A stretch of 64,000 nt of DNA from contig JACNMN010000002.1 of the NCBI GenBank assembly GCA_020622165.1, positions 1 through 64,000 on the forward strand, given 5' to 3'. This stretch comes from Boseongicola sp. H5. Lineage in GTDB: Bacteria > Pseudomonadota > Alphaproteobacteria > Rhodobacterales > Rhodobacteraceae. Positions 15,682 through 25,518 of the stretch are shown one piece after another (the first letter of the stretch is position 1; the number at the start of each line of letters is the position of its first letter). The notes beneath the pieces were generated by a model that was not told the origin of the DNA, ran no database searches, and was given only the letters and a program-made list of their open reading frames with translations. Both the position numbers and the translations under genes were made by a program.

Positions 15682-15779
15682 GATCCACCTCGCCCCATTG
15701 ACGCTTTTCGCCTAACATAGCCCGCCTCCCACCGCTATGACAGCGGATGGCGAAACTGAAATTGCTGAAGGCGCGTTCG

Positions 15780-17063
15780 ATGGAAGACAGATTGCTGCTG
15801 GGCCAGACCCTCGCCTTCACCGGAGATCCCTTTGTCGAAGGCCCCGGCGCGGCGCGGCACGACCCGCATGGCGCGGTTTTGATCCGCGACGGCAAGATCG
15901 CCGATCTGGGCCCCGCCGACAGGCTACGCGCGGCCCATCCGCAGGCCGCGGTCGTCGATCACGGGGCCGACCTGATCCTGCCCGGCTTCATCGACGCCCA
16001 TGCCCACTACCCGCAGACGGCCATCATCGCCTCTTGGGGCAAGCGCCTGATCGACTGGCTGACCACCTACACCTTCCCCGAGGAAATGCGCTTCGCCGAT
16101 CCGGACCATGCCGCCCGCACCGCGCGGCGTTACCTCGACCTCACGCTTGCCCACGGGACCACGACGGTGGCGAGCTACTGCACCATCCATCCCGCAAGCG
16201 TCGATGCGTTCTTCGCCGAGGCGGAGACAAGGGGCCTCCGCGCGCTGGCGGGCAAGACCTGCATGGATCGCGACACCGCGCCCGAGGGGCTGCGCGACAC
16301 GGCGCAATCCGCCTATGACGACAGCAAGCGCCTGCTGGAAAAATGGCACGGGCGCGGGCGGCTCGGCTATGTCATCACGCCGCGATTCTCGCCCACCTCC
16401 ACGCCCGCGCAGCTTGCCGCCCTCGGGGCGCTCTGGGCCGAGCACCCGGAGTGTCTGATGCAAACCCATCTGAGCGAACAGACCGACGAGATCGCCTGGG
16501 TCAGATCGCTCTATCCCGACGCGCGGGATTATCTCGACACCTACGAGACGCATGGGCTGCTGGGCCCCAATGCGGTGTTCGGCCACGCCATCCATCTGAC
16601 CCCCCGCGAGGTGGATCGCCTGACCGAGGTCGGGGCCGCGCTGGTCCATTGCCCGACCTCGAACACCTTCATCGGATCGGGGCTTTTCGACATGACGCTG
16701 GCCACGAGGCTGCGCGTGGGTCTGGCCACCGATACCGGCGGGGGCTCGTCCTTCTCCATGCTCCGGACCATGGCGGCGGCGTATGAAATCGCGCAGCTTC
16801 GCGGTCAGGCCCTGCACCCCTCCCGGCTTCTCTGGCTTGCCACGCAGGGCAGCGCGAAGGCTCTGAACCTGCACGATAAGATCGGAACGCTGGCACCGGG
16901 CATGGAGGCCGACCTGATCGCCCTCGATCTCGCCTCCACCCCTGCCATCGCGCAACGCCACGCGCGCGCAAACGACATATGGGAGGCGGTTTTCCCGACC
17001 ATCATGATGGGCGACGACCGCGCCATTGCCGCAACCTATATCGCGGGAAGGCCGGTCGGCTGA
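15780..17063 (+). CDS. guaD: Guanine deaminase
   Basis: This 427-residue amidohydrolase-fold enzyme hydrolyses guanine to xanthine and ammonia. The metal motifs are complete: LPGFIDAHAHYPQ, QTHLSEQTDE, GHAIHLT and ATDTGGGSSFS. The SYCTIHP segment and SWGKRLIDWL loop are typical of GuaD rather than other cyclic deaminases. An upstream in-frame start at 15747 would add 11 residues; 15780 fits family N-termini better. It stands alone between mgtE and the cobS gene, which is convergent with it. Confidence 0.93.
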   Translation: MEDRLLLGQTLAFTGDPFVEGPGAARHDPHGAVLIRDGKIADLGPADRLRAAHPQAAVVDHGADLILPGFIDAHAHYPQTAIIASWGKRLIDWLTTYTFPEEMRFADPDHAARTARRYLDLTLAHGTTTVASYCTIHPASVDAFFAEAETRGLRALAGKTCMDRDTAPEGLRDTAQSAYDDSKRLLEKWHGRGRLGYVITPRFSPTSTPAQLAALGALWAEHPECLMQTHLSEQTDEIAWVRSLYPDARDYLDTYETHGLLGPNAVFGHAIHLTPREVDRLTEVGAALVHCPTSNTFIGSGLFDMTLATRLRVGLATDTGGGSSFSMLRTMAAAYEIAQLRGQALHPSRLLWLATQGSAKALNLHDKIGTLAPGMEADLIALDLASTPAIAQRHARANDIWEAVFPTIMMGDDRAIAATYIAGRPVG

Positions 17064-17163
17064 GCCACGCGCAGATGCCTGCCGGAAACCGGCCTCAGGC
17101 ACCCGTTCCGAAACTGCCGCGGCGCCGCCGTTCCGGTCGCCCGGAACCCGGCCCGTCTGCGGA

Positions 17164-18150
17164 TCAGCCCATGCTCATCGACACGGCACTTTCCGGCAGT
17201 TCCTCGTCGAAGCAACGCTGGTAGAACTCGGCCACGGTCTGGCGTTCCAGCTCGTCGCATTTGTTCAGGAAGGTCAGCCGGAACGCATAGCCCACATTGC
17301 GGAAGATGGAGGTGTTTTCGGCCCAGTTGATGACCGTCCGGGGCGACATGACCGTGGACAGTTCGCCATTCATGAACGCGGTCCGCGTAAGATCGGCAAC
17401 CGTGACCATCTGGGCGATCTGCTTGCGGCCCTTCTCGGTGTTGTAATGCGGGTTCTTGGCCAGAACGATGGCGGTTTCCGCGTCGTGGGACAGATAGTTC
17501 AGGGTCGCGACAAGCGACCAGCGGTCCATCTGCGCCTGGTTGATCTGCTGCACGCCGTGATAAAGGCCGGTCGTATCGCCCAGACCCACGGTATTGGCCG
17601 TGGCGAAAAGCCGGAAACACGGATGCGGCGTGATGATCTCGTTCTGGTCCAACAGCGTCAGCTTGCCGTCATGCTCCAGAACCCGCTGGATCACGAACAT
17701 CACATCCGCCCGGCCCGCATCGTATTCGTCGAAGACGATGGCCACCGGGTTGCGCAGCGCCCAGGGCAGGATGCCCTCGTGAAATTCGGTCACCTGCTTG
17801 CCGTCGCGCAGCTTGATCGCGTCCTTGCCGATCAGGTCGATCCGGCTGATATGGCTGTCGAGGTTCACGCGCACGGCGGGCCAGTTCAGGCGCGCGGCGA
17901 TTTGCTCGATATGGGTCGATTTGCCGGTGCCGTGATAGCCCTGGATCATCACCCGGCGATTGTGGCTGAAACCTGCGAGAATGGCGAGCGTGGTGTCCGG
18001 GTCGAACTTGTAGGTGCTGTCAACGGCGGGCACGCGGTCGGTCGCCTCGGCAAAGGCCTTGACCTTCATGTCGCTGTCGATGCCGAAGGTCTCCCGGACG
18101 GAAATCTCTTCGGTTGGTTTGATATCGCTGCTCATGTTGCCGTCCGCCAT
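17164..18150 (-). CDS. cobS: Aerobic cobaltochelatase subunit CobS
   Basis: This 328-residue MoxR-like AAA+ ATPase has Walker [11 protein letters not shown], Walker [11 protein letters not shown] and a sensor region [17 protein letters not shown] specific to CobS. With CobT and CobN it inserts cobalt into hydrogenobyrinic acid a,c-diamide in the aerobic B12 pathway. Start 18150 has a GAGGA site and fits the family; the frame is open upstream to 18318 but that extension is unlike CobS. Its partner cobT is 18 kb away on the other strand. Confidence 0.95.
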   Translation of the reverse strand: MADGNMSSDIKPTEEISVRETFGIDSDMKVKAFAEATDRVPAVDSTYKFDPDTTLAILAGFSHNRRVMIQGYHGTGKSTHIEQIAARLNWPAVRVNLDSHISRIDLIGKDAIKLRDGKQVTEFHEGILPWALRNPVAIVFDEYDAGRADVMFVIQRVLEHDGKLTLLDQNEIITPHPCFRLFATANTVGLGDTTGLYHGVQQINQAQMDRWSLVATLNYLSHDAETAIVLAKNPHYNTEKGRKQIAQMVTVADLTRTAFMNGELSTVMSPRTVINWAENTSIFRNVGYAFRLTFLNKCDELERQTVAEFYQRCFDEELPESAVSMSMG

Positions 18151-18473
18151 ATCGTCCTCGGGAGGTTTGTCGGTGAAAACTGTGGTCGCGGGATGCAACA
18201 TATTGCGATGCGCTGCAAGGGGAAGGGCCGGCAAAGCACAGGATTTGGCGGCCCGCGCCATCTGGCCCCCCGCGCCCGTCCGGCTGAAAACGGGCACCGC
18301 CCCTGCCCCGCAAAGCACCCCTCCGCGCCTTGCGCAGCGGGCCCGTCACGCGGGTTTCGGGATGCTCCCGATCCGCCTGAACGGGCCGGGCTGTCGCCCA
18401 AGGCCCCGTGGTGCCCTGTCACCCCGGGCCGCGCGGGCGTGTCGCAGCCCCCCGCATCCGTCCGCCGGACGCG

Positions 18474-20261
18474 CTAGTTCCAACAGCTCACAAGAACGGT
18501 CATGTTCGCGCCCAGACGGGCCAGCGCCTCCCGGCCGAGGGCCTGACCGCCGGGCGCGATCGCGGGCGTGATCCCGGCTTCGGCCAGCACGATGTTGAGC
18601 TGGTCGGCGCGCAGCGCGAAACTCACGTCATCGGGCAGCGCCCGCCCCGTGCCATCGCCCGACAACATCATGCCAAGCACCGCGCCCGTGCTGTCCAGAA
18701 CCGGCCCCCCCGCCTCACTGTCCTGCGCCGCGATATCCAGCCGCTGGATCGTCTGCTCGCCGTTCAGCCCGGTCAGATCGGCCAATGTGCCGAAGGTCAG
18801 CGACGCGGTGGACAGCGCTCCGTCGAAGGGGAAACCGGCCACCGCGATATCCGAGCGCAGCCGCGCGGGCGCGGCGGCAAAGGCCGCATAGGAAATCGGC
18901 GCCAGCCGGGATTGCGGGCTGAGAATGGCAAGGCCCAGATCGTCGTCGCGATAGGCCAGTTCCGCCTCATGCACATCGTCGATCAGAAGCCGGGTGCACT
19001 GCCCCACCACCTCGCTTGTGGTCAGAACCGTGCCCTGCGCGTCGACATAGAAGCCCGAACGGCTGATATCCGGGCGGCGCACCTCCAGCCCGGCGATCAG
19101 GTCGATGCCCTGCTCAGAACCGGGATCGGTCGCGCCGGGGTCCAGCGCGCCGTCAAGGAAGGTCAGGCTCTGCTCCATCATCGGCAGGACACGGGCCATC
19201 TGCTCATCCCGCTCGGGCGGCCAGATCAGGGTGAAGCCCTTGACCTGCCCGTCCTGCAGCCGGGCGACCGTATGCGACCGCAGGCTGGCGCTCTGTCCGG
19301 TCAGCAGGAAACTGTCATTGCCCCGCGTCCGCTCGCCGTCAAGCGGCACGATTTCCAGCGTCTGCATGATCTCGTAAAGACCGTGCAGCGTGGCCCGGTC
19401 GCCACGCTGGGAAATCAGCAGAACCTGCACGCCGGACCCGTTGACGCTGCTGTAATGCGCGAATGGATATTCATAGCGGTCGAAGCGGACCATCGCCATC
19501 GGCAGGTTGATCTCGATACCCGCGCGGGTGTCGCGGACCGGCGCCATGCCCAGCGCGGCCAGTTCGCCGGCATAGGCATCCAGCAGCTGCGCCCGCTGGC
19601 GGGTGGTCAGGACGCCGGTGGGCTCAAGACCCTCCGCCGCCTGCCAGTCCGACATCGCGCGCCGCGTGCCTGGGCCGAAAGCGCCATCGATGCCCGCGCG
19701 GTAGAACCCGAACCACTGCAGGGCAATCTGCAACGCCTCGCGCGCGGGCCGGTCCAGCGCACGCTCCGACTGGCGGGCCTCCGCCGCCGTCTCCTCCGGC
19801 ACCATGACGGGCGCTGCCGGGGTGGCGGGCTCGGTGATGAGAACGGGCTCGGCGGCGACGCCGGGCGCGGCGGGGGCCGGGGCAACCGGCGCCACGGGCT
19901 CGGCGGTCAGCGTGTTGGCCCCGACGGGCCAGAATTGCTGCCGATAGATCGTGCCCAGCTCGATATAGCTGTCGCGCGGGATCAGGCCCTGCGCGCGCAG
20001 GTTGGCAAGCTGCTGGTCCGCCCTCGCCCGCGTGAACGGGCCCAGCGCCAGCGCGTACCAGCCCGAGGCCAGCCGGTAGCCGTTCACATTGTCGATCAGC
20101 CGCGAATAGGCGCGGACCCGGGATTCCGCCGTGGCGAGATCGGGATGCGCCTCGATCTGGACCCAGACCCGCTCCTGCGCCAGCGCGCCATTGGCGGAAA
20201 ATGCCGCCGCGCAGAAAACAATACCAATCGCAAGACACAGTTGCGCAAAGCCGCGTTTCAT
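18474..20261 (-). CDS. SPOR/peptidoglycan-binding protein with a degenerate trypsin-like domain
   Basis: This 595-residue exported protein has a signal peptide ending ANGALA (about residue 28), a SPOR-like repeat domain (about 30-105), a Pro/Ala linker, a peptidoglycan-binding domain (about 175-230, IDGAFGPGTRRAMSDWQ), a middle domain and a trypsin-like C-terminal domain. In the last domain the usual T-A-A-H is TTSEVVGQC and the G-x-S-G-G is DSEAGGPVLD, so catalytic His and Ser appear to be replaced. It is therefore probably a non-catalytic, wall-bound periplasmic protein. It is divergent from glyQ. Confidence 0.8.
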   Translation of the reverse strand: MKRGFAQLCLAIGIVFCAAAFSANGALAQERVWVQIEAHPDLATAESRVRAYSRLIDNVNGYRLASGWYALALGPFTRARADQQLANLRAQGLIPRDSYIELGTIYRQQFWPVGANTLTAEPVAPVAPAPAAPGVAAEPVLITEPATPAAPVMVPEETAAEARQSERALDRPAREALQIALQWFGFYRAGIDGAFGPGTRRAMSDWQAAEGLEPTGVLTTRQRAQLLDAYAGELAALGMAPVRDTRAGIEINLPMAMVRFDRYEYPFAHYSSVNGSGVQVLLISQRGDRATLHGLYEIMQTLEIVPLDGERTRGNDSFLLTGQSASLRSHTVARLQDGQVKGFTLIWPPERDEQMARVLPMMEQSLTFLDGALDPGATDPGSEQGIDLIAGLEVRRPDISRSGFYVDAQGTVLTTSEVVGQCTRLLIDDVHEAELAYRDDDLGLAILSPQSRLAPISYAAFAAAPARLRSDIAVAGFPFDGALSTASLTFGTLADLTGLNGEQTIQRLDIAAQDSEAGGPVLDSTGAVLGMMLSGDGTGRALPDDVSFALRADQLNIVLAEAGITPAIAPGGQALGREALARLGANMTVLVSCWN

Positions 20262-20432
20262 AAAGACAAACCCCGTATCGTCTGGTTTCAGGGCCGGAAT
20301 GCCCGCCTCTTATCGGCGCTTTTTAGCAAAGCGGGGGGGATTTGCACGTTGAAATATGACCGCTGCGCCAATTGACCCCTGCTGGGGGCGCCAGTATGCA
20401 GGCCCGTGCCCATGAACCACCGGAAATGATCC

Positions 20433-21377
20433 ATGTCCGAACCCGTCCGACCGAAGAGTTTTCAGGAAATCATCCTGCGGCTGCAAACCTACTGGGCGGC
20501 GCGGGGCTGCGCGATCCTGCAACCCTACGACATGGAGGTGGGCGCGGGCACGTTCCACCCCGCCACGACGCTGCGATCCCTGGGAACGCGGCCCTGGACC
20601 GCGGCCTATGTGCAGCCCTCGCGGCGCCCGACCGACGGGCGCTATGGCGAAAACCCGAACCGGTTGCAGCATTACTATCAGTATCAGGTGCTGATCAAAC
20701 CCAGCCCCCCCGATCTGCAGGCGCTCTATCTGGGCTCGCTGGAGGCGATCGGCATCGAGATGGACCTGCACGATATCCGCTTCGTGGAAGACGACTGGGA
20801 AAGCCCGACACTGGGCGCCTGGGGTCTCGGCTGGGAGGTCTGGTGCGACGGCATGGAAGTCAGCCAGTTCACCTATTTCCAGCAGGTCGGCGGGCATGAC
20901 TGCCACCCGGTCTCGGGGGAGCTGACTTACGGGCTGGAACGTCTGGCGATGTATGTTCTGGGCGTGGACCATGTGATGGACATGCCGTTCAACGATCCGC
21001 AATCGGCGATCGCGCTGAGCTATGGCGACGTCTTCCGCCAGACGGAGGCGGAGTATTCGCGGTGGAATTTCGATCTGGCCGATACCGAAAAGCTGCTGGG
21101 CGATTTCGAACGCGCGGAGATCGAATGCGCCCGCATCCTCGATGCGCCGGAGGTGGACCCCAAGACCGGCCGGCGGATCGTGATGGCCCACCCGGCCTAT
21201 GACCAGTGCATCAAGGCCTCCCACATCTTCAATCTCCTCGACGCCCGCGGCGTGATCAGCGTGACCGAAAGACAGGCCTATATCGGGCGGGTCCGGGCCC
21301 TGTCCAAACGCTGCGCCGATGCATTCGTGACCACCGCCGCCGGGGGCTGGACGCCGGAAACCGGGGCCGAACGTTGA
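20433..21377 (+). CDS. glyQ: Glycyl-tRNA synthetase alpha subunit
   Basis: This 314-residue class II aminoacyl-tRNA synthetase subunit begins with [37 protein letters not shown], which is close to invariant in GlyQ. It forms an alpha2beta2 enzyme with GlyS to charge tRNA-Gly in the cytoplasm. The stop overlaps a possible TTG start of the next gene. The subunit genes are separated here by about 1.7 kb holding three other open frames. Confidence 0.98.
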   Translation: MSEPVRPKSFQEIILRLQTYWAARGCAILQPYDMEVGAGTFHPATTLRSLGTRPWTAAYVQPSRRPTDGRYGENPNRLQHYYQYQVLIKPSPPDLQALYLGSLEAIGIEMDLHDIRFVEDDWESPTLGAWGLGWEVWCDGMEVSQFTYFQQVGGHDCHPVSGELTYGLERLAMYVLGVDHVMDMPFNDPQSAIALSYGDVFRQTEAEYSRWNFDLADTEKLLGDFERAEIECARILDAPEVDPKTGRRIVMAHPAYDQCIKASHIFNLLDARGVISVTERQAYIGRVRALSKRCADAFVTTAAGGWTPETGAER

Positions 21378-22099
21378 GCGATATCGTGACCATGATCGCC
21401 GAGGATCTGCGGCCCAGCGGCACCGCAGAGGCATGGTTCTCCGCTCTCGCGCGCCTGCCGGGCGGCATCGGCGCTGTCGGTTATCGTAAGCTCAAACGCC
21501 GCCAGCAGCGCTTGGCCGAAGCCCGGTTGGAGGCGCTCTCGGCGGCACTCGGCCCGGGCGATATCGCGCTTGATCTAGGGGCCAATGTCGGCGACGTCAC
21601 CGATCTACTGGCCCAGGGCGGCGCCACAGTACATGCGTTCGAGCCCGAACCCGAGACCTTTGCCCTTCTGTCGGCCCGTTTCGCCGACCAGCCCAATGTT
21701 CACCCACATAACGCAGCCGTATCCGACTATGACGGCACCGCCGCTCTGGTGCTGCCCGGCTCGTACCGCGTCTCGCCGCGCAGCGCGTCAAAGGCGGCTT
21801 CGATCGTGCATGACCGCTACCGTGACGGGGACCATGTCGAAACCGAAACCCGCGTCATCGACATTGCCGGTTTCGTGCGCGACCTGCCGCGTCGCCCGAG
21901 CCTGATCAAGATCGATATCGAGGGCGCGGAATGGAAAGTGCTCGCCGCTTTGCAAGCCGCCGAGCTACTCTCCGACGGGGTCTGTGTCTTCGTCGAGACC
22001 CACGAGCGACTGGATCCATCCACGCTGCCGCTGGTCCGCCGGCAACAGGCTTGGGCCGCCCGGCAAACCGACGTTTATGTAAATCTGTATTGGGGGTAG
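21374..22099 (+). CDS. FkbM-family SAM-dependent methyltransferase
   Basis: This roughly 241-residue protein has the Rossmann SAM-binding motif [12 protein letters not shown], then [14 protein letters not shown], and the FkbM-typical [13 protein letters not shown] and VFVETHE segments. FkbM proteins O-methylate sugars or other small molecules. The start is uncertain: TTG 21374 overlaps the glyQ stop (TTGA), GTG 21386 and ATG 21392 are alternatives, and none has a strong ribosome site. It is probably co-transcribed with glyQ. Its base composition looks slightly less GC-rich than the synthetase genes. Confidence 0.85.
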   Translation: MSDIVTMIAEDLRPSGTAEAWFSALARLPGGIGAVGYRKLKRRQQRLAEARLEALSAALGPGDIALDLGANVGDVTDLLAQGGATVHAFEPEPETFALLSARFADQPNVHPHNAAVSDYDGTAALVLPGSYRVSPRSASKAASIVHDRYRDGDHVETETRVIDIAGFVRDLPRRPSLIKIDIEGAEWKVLAALQAAELLSDGVCVFVETHERLDPSTLPLVRRQQAWAARQTDVYVNLYWG

Positions 22100-22103
22100 G
22101 AGA

Positions 22104-22568
22104 ATGACCAGCGGCAGATGGTTGGCGATTACCATCATCGTCATCACGGCGGTCTTCGGCGCCTTCCTGTGGTACTTCCAGACCCGCGCCTATTACGAGC
22201 CGGTGGCGCTGTCCGCGCTGCCCGTGACGCTGGCGGATGGCACGGTGATCCCGCTGGATGTCACCGACTTCCACGGTATCGACGCCGAGACCTCGCCGCT
22301 GCGGTTCCGGGCCTGCTTTTCGGTGGCTCCCGAAAGCGCCGCGCGGGTTCTGGCGGGCGGCAGGCCCGCCGAAGACGCCGCGCCGCTGATCGCGCCGGGC
22401 TGGTTCGACTGCTATGACGCCTTCGCACTGGGCGCGGATATCGAGACGGGTGCGGCACAGGCCATCCGCGCCACGCCCGAGATCGCCCGCGGGGTGGACC
22501 GGATCATCGCGCTCTACCCCGACGGGCGCGGCTTCGCATGGCATCAGTTGAACGGAACTCTGGAATAG
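22104..22568 (+). CDS. Small membrane-anchored protein (DUF6446-like)
   Basis: This 154-residue protein has one N-terminal membrane helix (WLAITIIVITAVFGAFLWYF) and a periplasmic domain with FRACFSV and APGWFDCYDAFALG, which place two cysteines for a possible disulfide. It matches what I recall as a short Rhodobacterales-restricted family (DUF6446) found beside glyS; the family number is from memory. The start is 4 bp after the FkbM stop. Function unknown. Confidence 0.7.
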   Translation: MTSGRWLAITIIVITAVFGAFLWYFQTRAYYEPVALSALPVTLADGTVIPLDVTDFHGIDAETSPLRFRACFSVAPESAARVLAGGRPAEDAAPLIAPGWFDCYDAFALGADIETGAAQAIRATPEIARGVDRIIALYPDGRGFAWHQLNGTLE

Positions 22569-22569
22569 A

Positions 22570-22974
22570 GAGGCCGTCGGGGTCACCGAAGGCTCGGTCC
22601 GGCTGATGCGGGCCGCGAATTTCGATGACAACCCAAGGGACGGGTCGGTCAAGAGTACGGTGATCCGCGGCGGCCGCATGATCGACGAAAGCGACGCTGC
22701 CGCCATCGACGTCAGGATGATCGCACTGCCCGGGATGATCCGCGAGGTGGCCGCGGCCCATGGTGAACTGGCCTTTCTCAAGATGGATATCGAAGGGGCG
22801 GAGCTTGATCTTCTGGAACATATGCAGGCCGAGGGGCTGTTCGATCTGATCCGGCTGACCGTGGCGGAGACCCATGAAAAGAAGTTCCGCGATCTGCGCC
22901 CGCGCTTCGCCGCACTGCGCGCGGCGGTGGGGGCGGCCCATCCGGTCACCCGGGTCAATCTGGACTGGATCTGA
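22570..22974 (+). pseudogene. C-terminal fragment of a second FkbM-type methyltransferase
   Basis: The frame reads REAVGVTEGSVRLMRAANFD and continues with LAFLKMDIEGAELDLLEHM and LTVAETHEKKF, the FkbM C-terminal half. The N-terminal SAM-binding motif (DxGANxG) is absent, because the frame runs upstream into the end of the DUF6446-like gene. A start at ATG 22606 would give 122 residues, too short for a methyltransferase. It is probably a remnant left by deletion; a role as a short protein cannot be excluded. Confidence 0.65.
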
Positions 22975-23111
22975 CCGGCCCGCCACAGGCCCCTGCCCCA
23001 AGCCCGACCGTCTCCGGCGGCCATGCAGGCCTTTACCCTGCCCCAACTCCGTTCTATCCACGCCAGCGATGAAACGCCCGCCACATCCGGCGGCCCGTCC
23101 CCGGTGAGACG

Positions 23112-25367
23112 ATGCCCGATCTTCTGCTAGAGCTATTTTCCGAGGAAATTCCCGCGCGCATGCAGGCCCGCGCGGCGGATGACCTGAAGCGTCTCGCAAC
23201 CGATGCGCTGGTGGAGGCCGGGCTGACCTATGCCAGTGCGGGCGCCTTTTCGACGCCGCGGCGTCTGGTGCTGACGGTCGAGGGGCTGACCGAGGCCTCG
23301 CCCACGCTCCGCGAAGAGCGCCGCGGGCCGCGGGACGACGCGCCCGAAAAGGCGCTGGAGGGGTTCCTGCGCGCCACCGGCACCACCAGAGACGCGCTGG
23401 AGCTGCGCGAGGAGAAGAAGGGCCGGTTCTATGTCGCGCAGGTCGTGACCGAGGGGCGGCCCGCCGCCACGATCATCGCCGAGGCGATCCCGCAGGTGAT
23501 CCGCAATTTCCCCTGGCCCAAATCCATGCGCTGGGGCGCGGGCGCCCTGCGCTGGGTGCGGCCGCTGCACCAGATCGTCTGCGTGCTCAGCGCCGAAGAC
23601 GGCGCCGAAATCGTGCCGTTCGAGGTGGACGGGATCGTCGCGGGCAACCGGACCGAAGGCCACCGGTTCATGGCGCCAGAGCCGTTTTCCGTTTCCTCCT
23701 TCGCGGATTACGAGACGAAGCTGAAGCGCGCATTCGTCGTGCTCTCGGCCGAAGAACGGGCCGCGCATATCTGGGAGGATGCGGGCAATCTGGCCTTTGC
23801 GGCAGGCCTGGAGCCGGTCGAGGACAAGGGGCTGCTGACGGAGGTCTCGGGCCTCGTGGAATGGCCGGTCGTGCTGATGGGCAGGATCGGGACGGCGTTT
23901 CTGGACCTCCCCCCGGAGGTCCTGCAGACCTCGATGCGCGAACATCAGAAATTCTTCTCGGTCCGCAACCCGAAAACCGGCCGGATCGAGCGGTTCATCA
24001 CGGTCGCGAACCGGGAAACGGCGGATCACGGCGCGACCATTCTGGCGGGCAACGAAAAGGTGCTGTCCGCGCGGCTGTCGGATGCCCGGTTCTTCTGGGA
24101 AAACGACCTGCGCATCGCGCGGGACGGGATGGGGCCATGGGCCGATCAGCTAAGCAACGTCACCTTCCACGCCCGCCTTGGAACGCAGGCCGAGCGGATC
24201 GACCGGATCGCCCGGCTGGCCCGCGAAATCGCGCCGGTCCTGGGCGCCAAGCCCGATGACGCGGACCGGGCCGCGCGGATCGCAAAGCTCGACCTGTCGT
24301 CGGAAATGGTCTTTGAATTCCCCGAACTTCAAGGGCTTATGGGGCGATATTACGCCGAAGCCGCGGGCCTCCCGGCCGAAATCGCCGCCGTGGCCCAGGA
24401 CCATTACGCGCCCCTCGGCCCCTCCGACGCGGTGCCCGATGCGCCCCTGTCGGTGACCGTCGCGCTGGCCGACAAGATCGACACGCTGACCGGCTTCTGG
24501 GCGATCGACGAAAAGCCCACCGGCTCCAAGGATCCCTATGCACTCAGGCGGGCCGCGCTCGGCGTCATCCGGATCCTGCTGAGCAACGGGCTCCGGGTCA
24601 ATCTGGACCGCTTCATCGACAGCCAGCTTGTCAAACACAAGATCGCCCTGAACCGGGCCGAGGCCAAGGAGGGGGAGATTGCGGCACTGGAGGACGTGCT
24701 GGAGGAAATCGCCGATCATGGCGTCTTCGGCGCGGCCTTCGAAACCGTGATGGAGGCGATCCGCAAGAACGGCAAGGACCAGCCGCAGACCGGCGAAGGC
24801 TCTCTCCTGCGCAGCGTGGGCGATCTGGTGCCGGATCTGTCCACCGACCTGCTGGCGTTTTTCCACGACCGGCTGAAGGTGTACCTGAAGGGCGAGGGTC
24901 TCCGCCATGACGTGATCGACGCCTGCCTCGCGATGCCGGGCCATGACGATCTGTCGCTCATCGTGATGCGCGCGCGCGCCCTGGGCGGCTTTCTGGGCAC
25001 CGAAGACGGTGAAAACCTGCTGCAAGGCTACAAGCGCGCGGCGAACATTCTGGCTCAGGCCGAAGCTGCCGACGGGGTGGAGTATCGCTACGGCGCCGAC
25101 GTGAAATTCACCGAGACCGACGAAGAGCGGGCGCTTTTCGCGGCGCTGGAACGCGCCGAGGGTGCGATCGGACCGGCGCTGGAGGCCGAGGATTTTGCCG
25201 CCGCCATGACCGAGATGGCCCATCTGCGCGGGCCCATCGACGCGTTTTTCGAAGCAGTGAAGGTGAATGCCGACAGCCAGATCGTCCGGCGCAACCGGCT
25301 GAACCTGTTGCACCGGATCGTGGAGACCTGCACCCAGATCGCCGATCTGGGCCGGATCGAGGGCTGA
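23112..25367 (+). CDS. glyS: Glycyl-tRNA synthetase beta subunit
   Basis: This 751-residue protein starts MPDLLLELFSEEIPARMQ, the typical GlyS N-terminus, and has the central B3/B4-like and HD-like regions (MREHQKFFSVRN, AALAD-type helices) and a C-terminal DALR-like anticodon-binding end (NRLNLLHRIVETC). The beta subunit recognises tRNA-Gly for the alpha2beta2 enzyme. It is about 60 residues longer than enterobacterial GlyS (~690), as is common in alphaproteobacteria. Confidence 0.97.
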   Translation: MPDLLLELFSEEIPARMQARAADDLKRLATDALVEAGLTYASAGAFSTPRRLVLTVEGLTEASPTLREERRGPRDDAPEKALEGFLRATGTTRDALELREEKKGRFYVAQVVTEGRPAATIIAEAIPQVIRNFPWPKSMRWGAGALRWVRPLHQIVCVLSAEDGAEIVPFEVDGIVAGNRTEGHRFMAPEPFSVSSFADYETKLKRAFVVLSAEERAAHIWEDAGNLAFAAGLEPVEDKGLLTEVSGLVEWPVVLMGRIGTAFLDLPPEVLQTSMREHQKFFSVRNPKTGRIERFITVANRETADHGATILAGNEKVLSARLSDARFFWENDLRIARDGMGPWADQLSNVTFHARLGTQAERIDRIARLAREIAPVLGAKPDDADRAARIAKLDLSSEMVFEFPELQGLMGRYYAEAAGLPAEIAAVAQDHYAPLGPSDAVPDAPLSVTVALADKIDTLTGFWAIDEKPTGSKDPYALRRAALGVIRILLSNGLRVNLDRFIDSQLVKHKIALNRAEAKEGEIAALEDVLEEIADHGVFGAAFETVMEAIRKNGKDQPQTGEGSLLRSVGDLVPDLSTDLLAFFHDRLKVYLKGEGLRHDVIDACLAMPGHDDLSLIVMRARALGGFLGTEDGENLLQGYKRAANILAQAEAADGVEYRYGADVKFTETDEERALFAALERAEGAIGPALEAEDFAAAMTEMAHLRGPIDAFFEAVKVNADSQIVRRNRLNLLHRIVETCTQIADLGRIEG

Positions 25368-25518
25368 ACCACCGCCCCCCGGGCGGGGCGATCCGGGCCG
25401 GCGATGTGTTGGCCGCAGGACGCGGCTTTGCCTAATAACGCATCGTTTCCGATGAAATGCTGGACAGTTCGGGCATCGGCGGTATCTTATGCTGCACCTG
25501 CAAAGGACGTGCCGAGAC

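Noticed and set aside
14023-15720. Long plus-strand open frame over mgtE
   Set aside because: It is a high-GC shadow of mgtE, rich in His, Arg and Gln, with no domain; mgtE on the minus strand is clear.
18408-20375. Long plus-strand open frame over the SPOR/protease-like gene
   Set aside because: Shadow frame in GC-rich DNA; the minus-strand gene has a signal peptide and domains.
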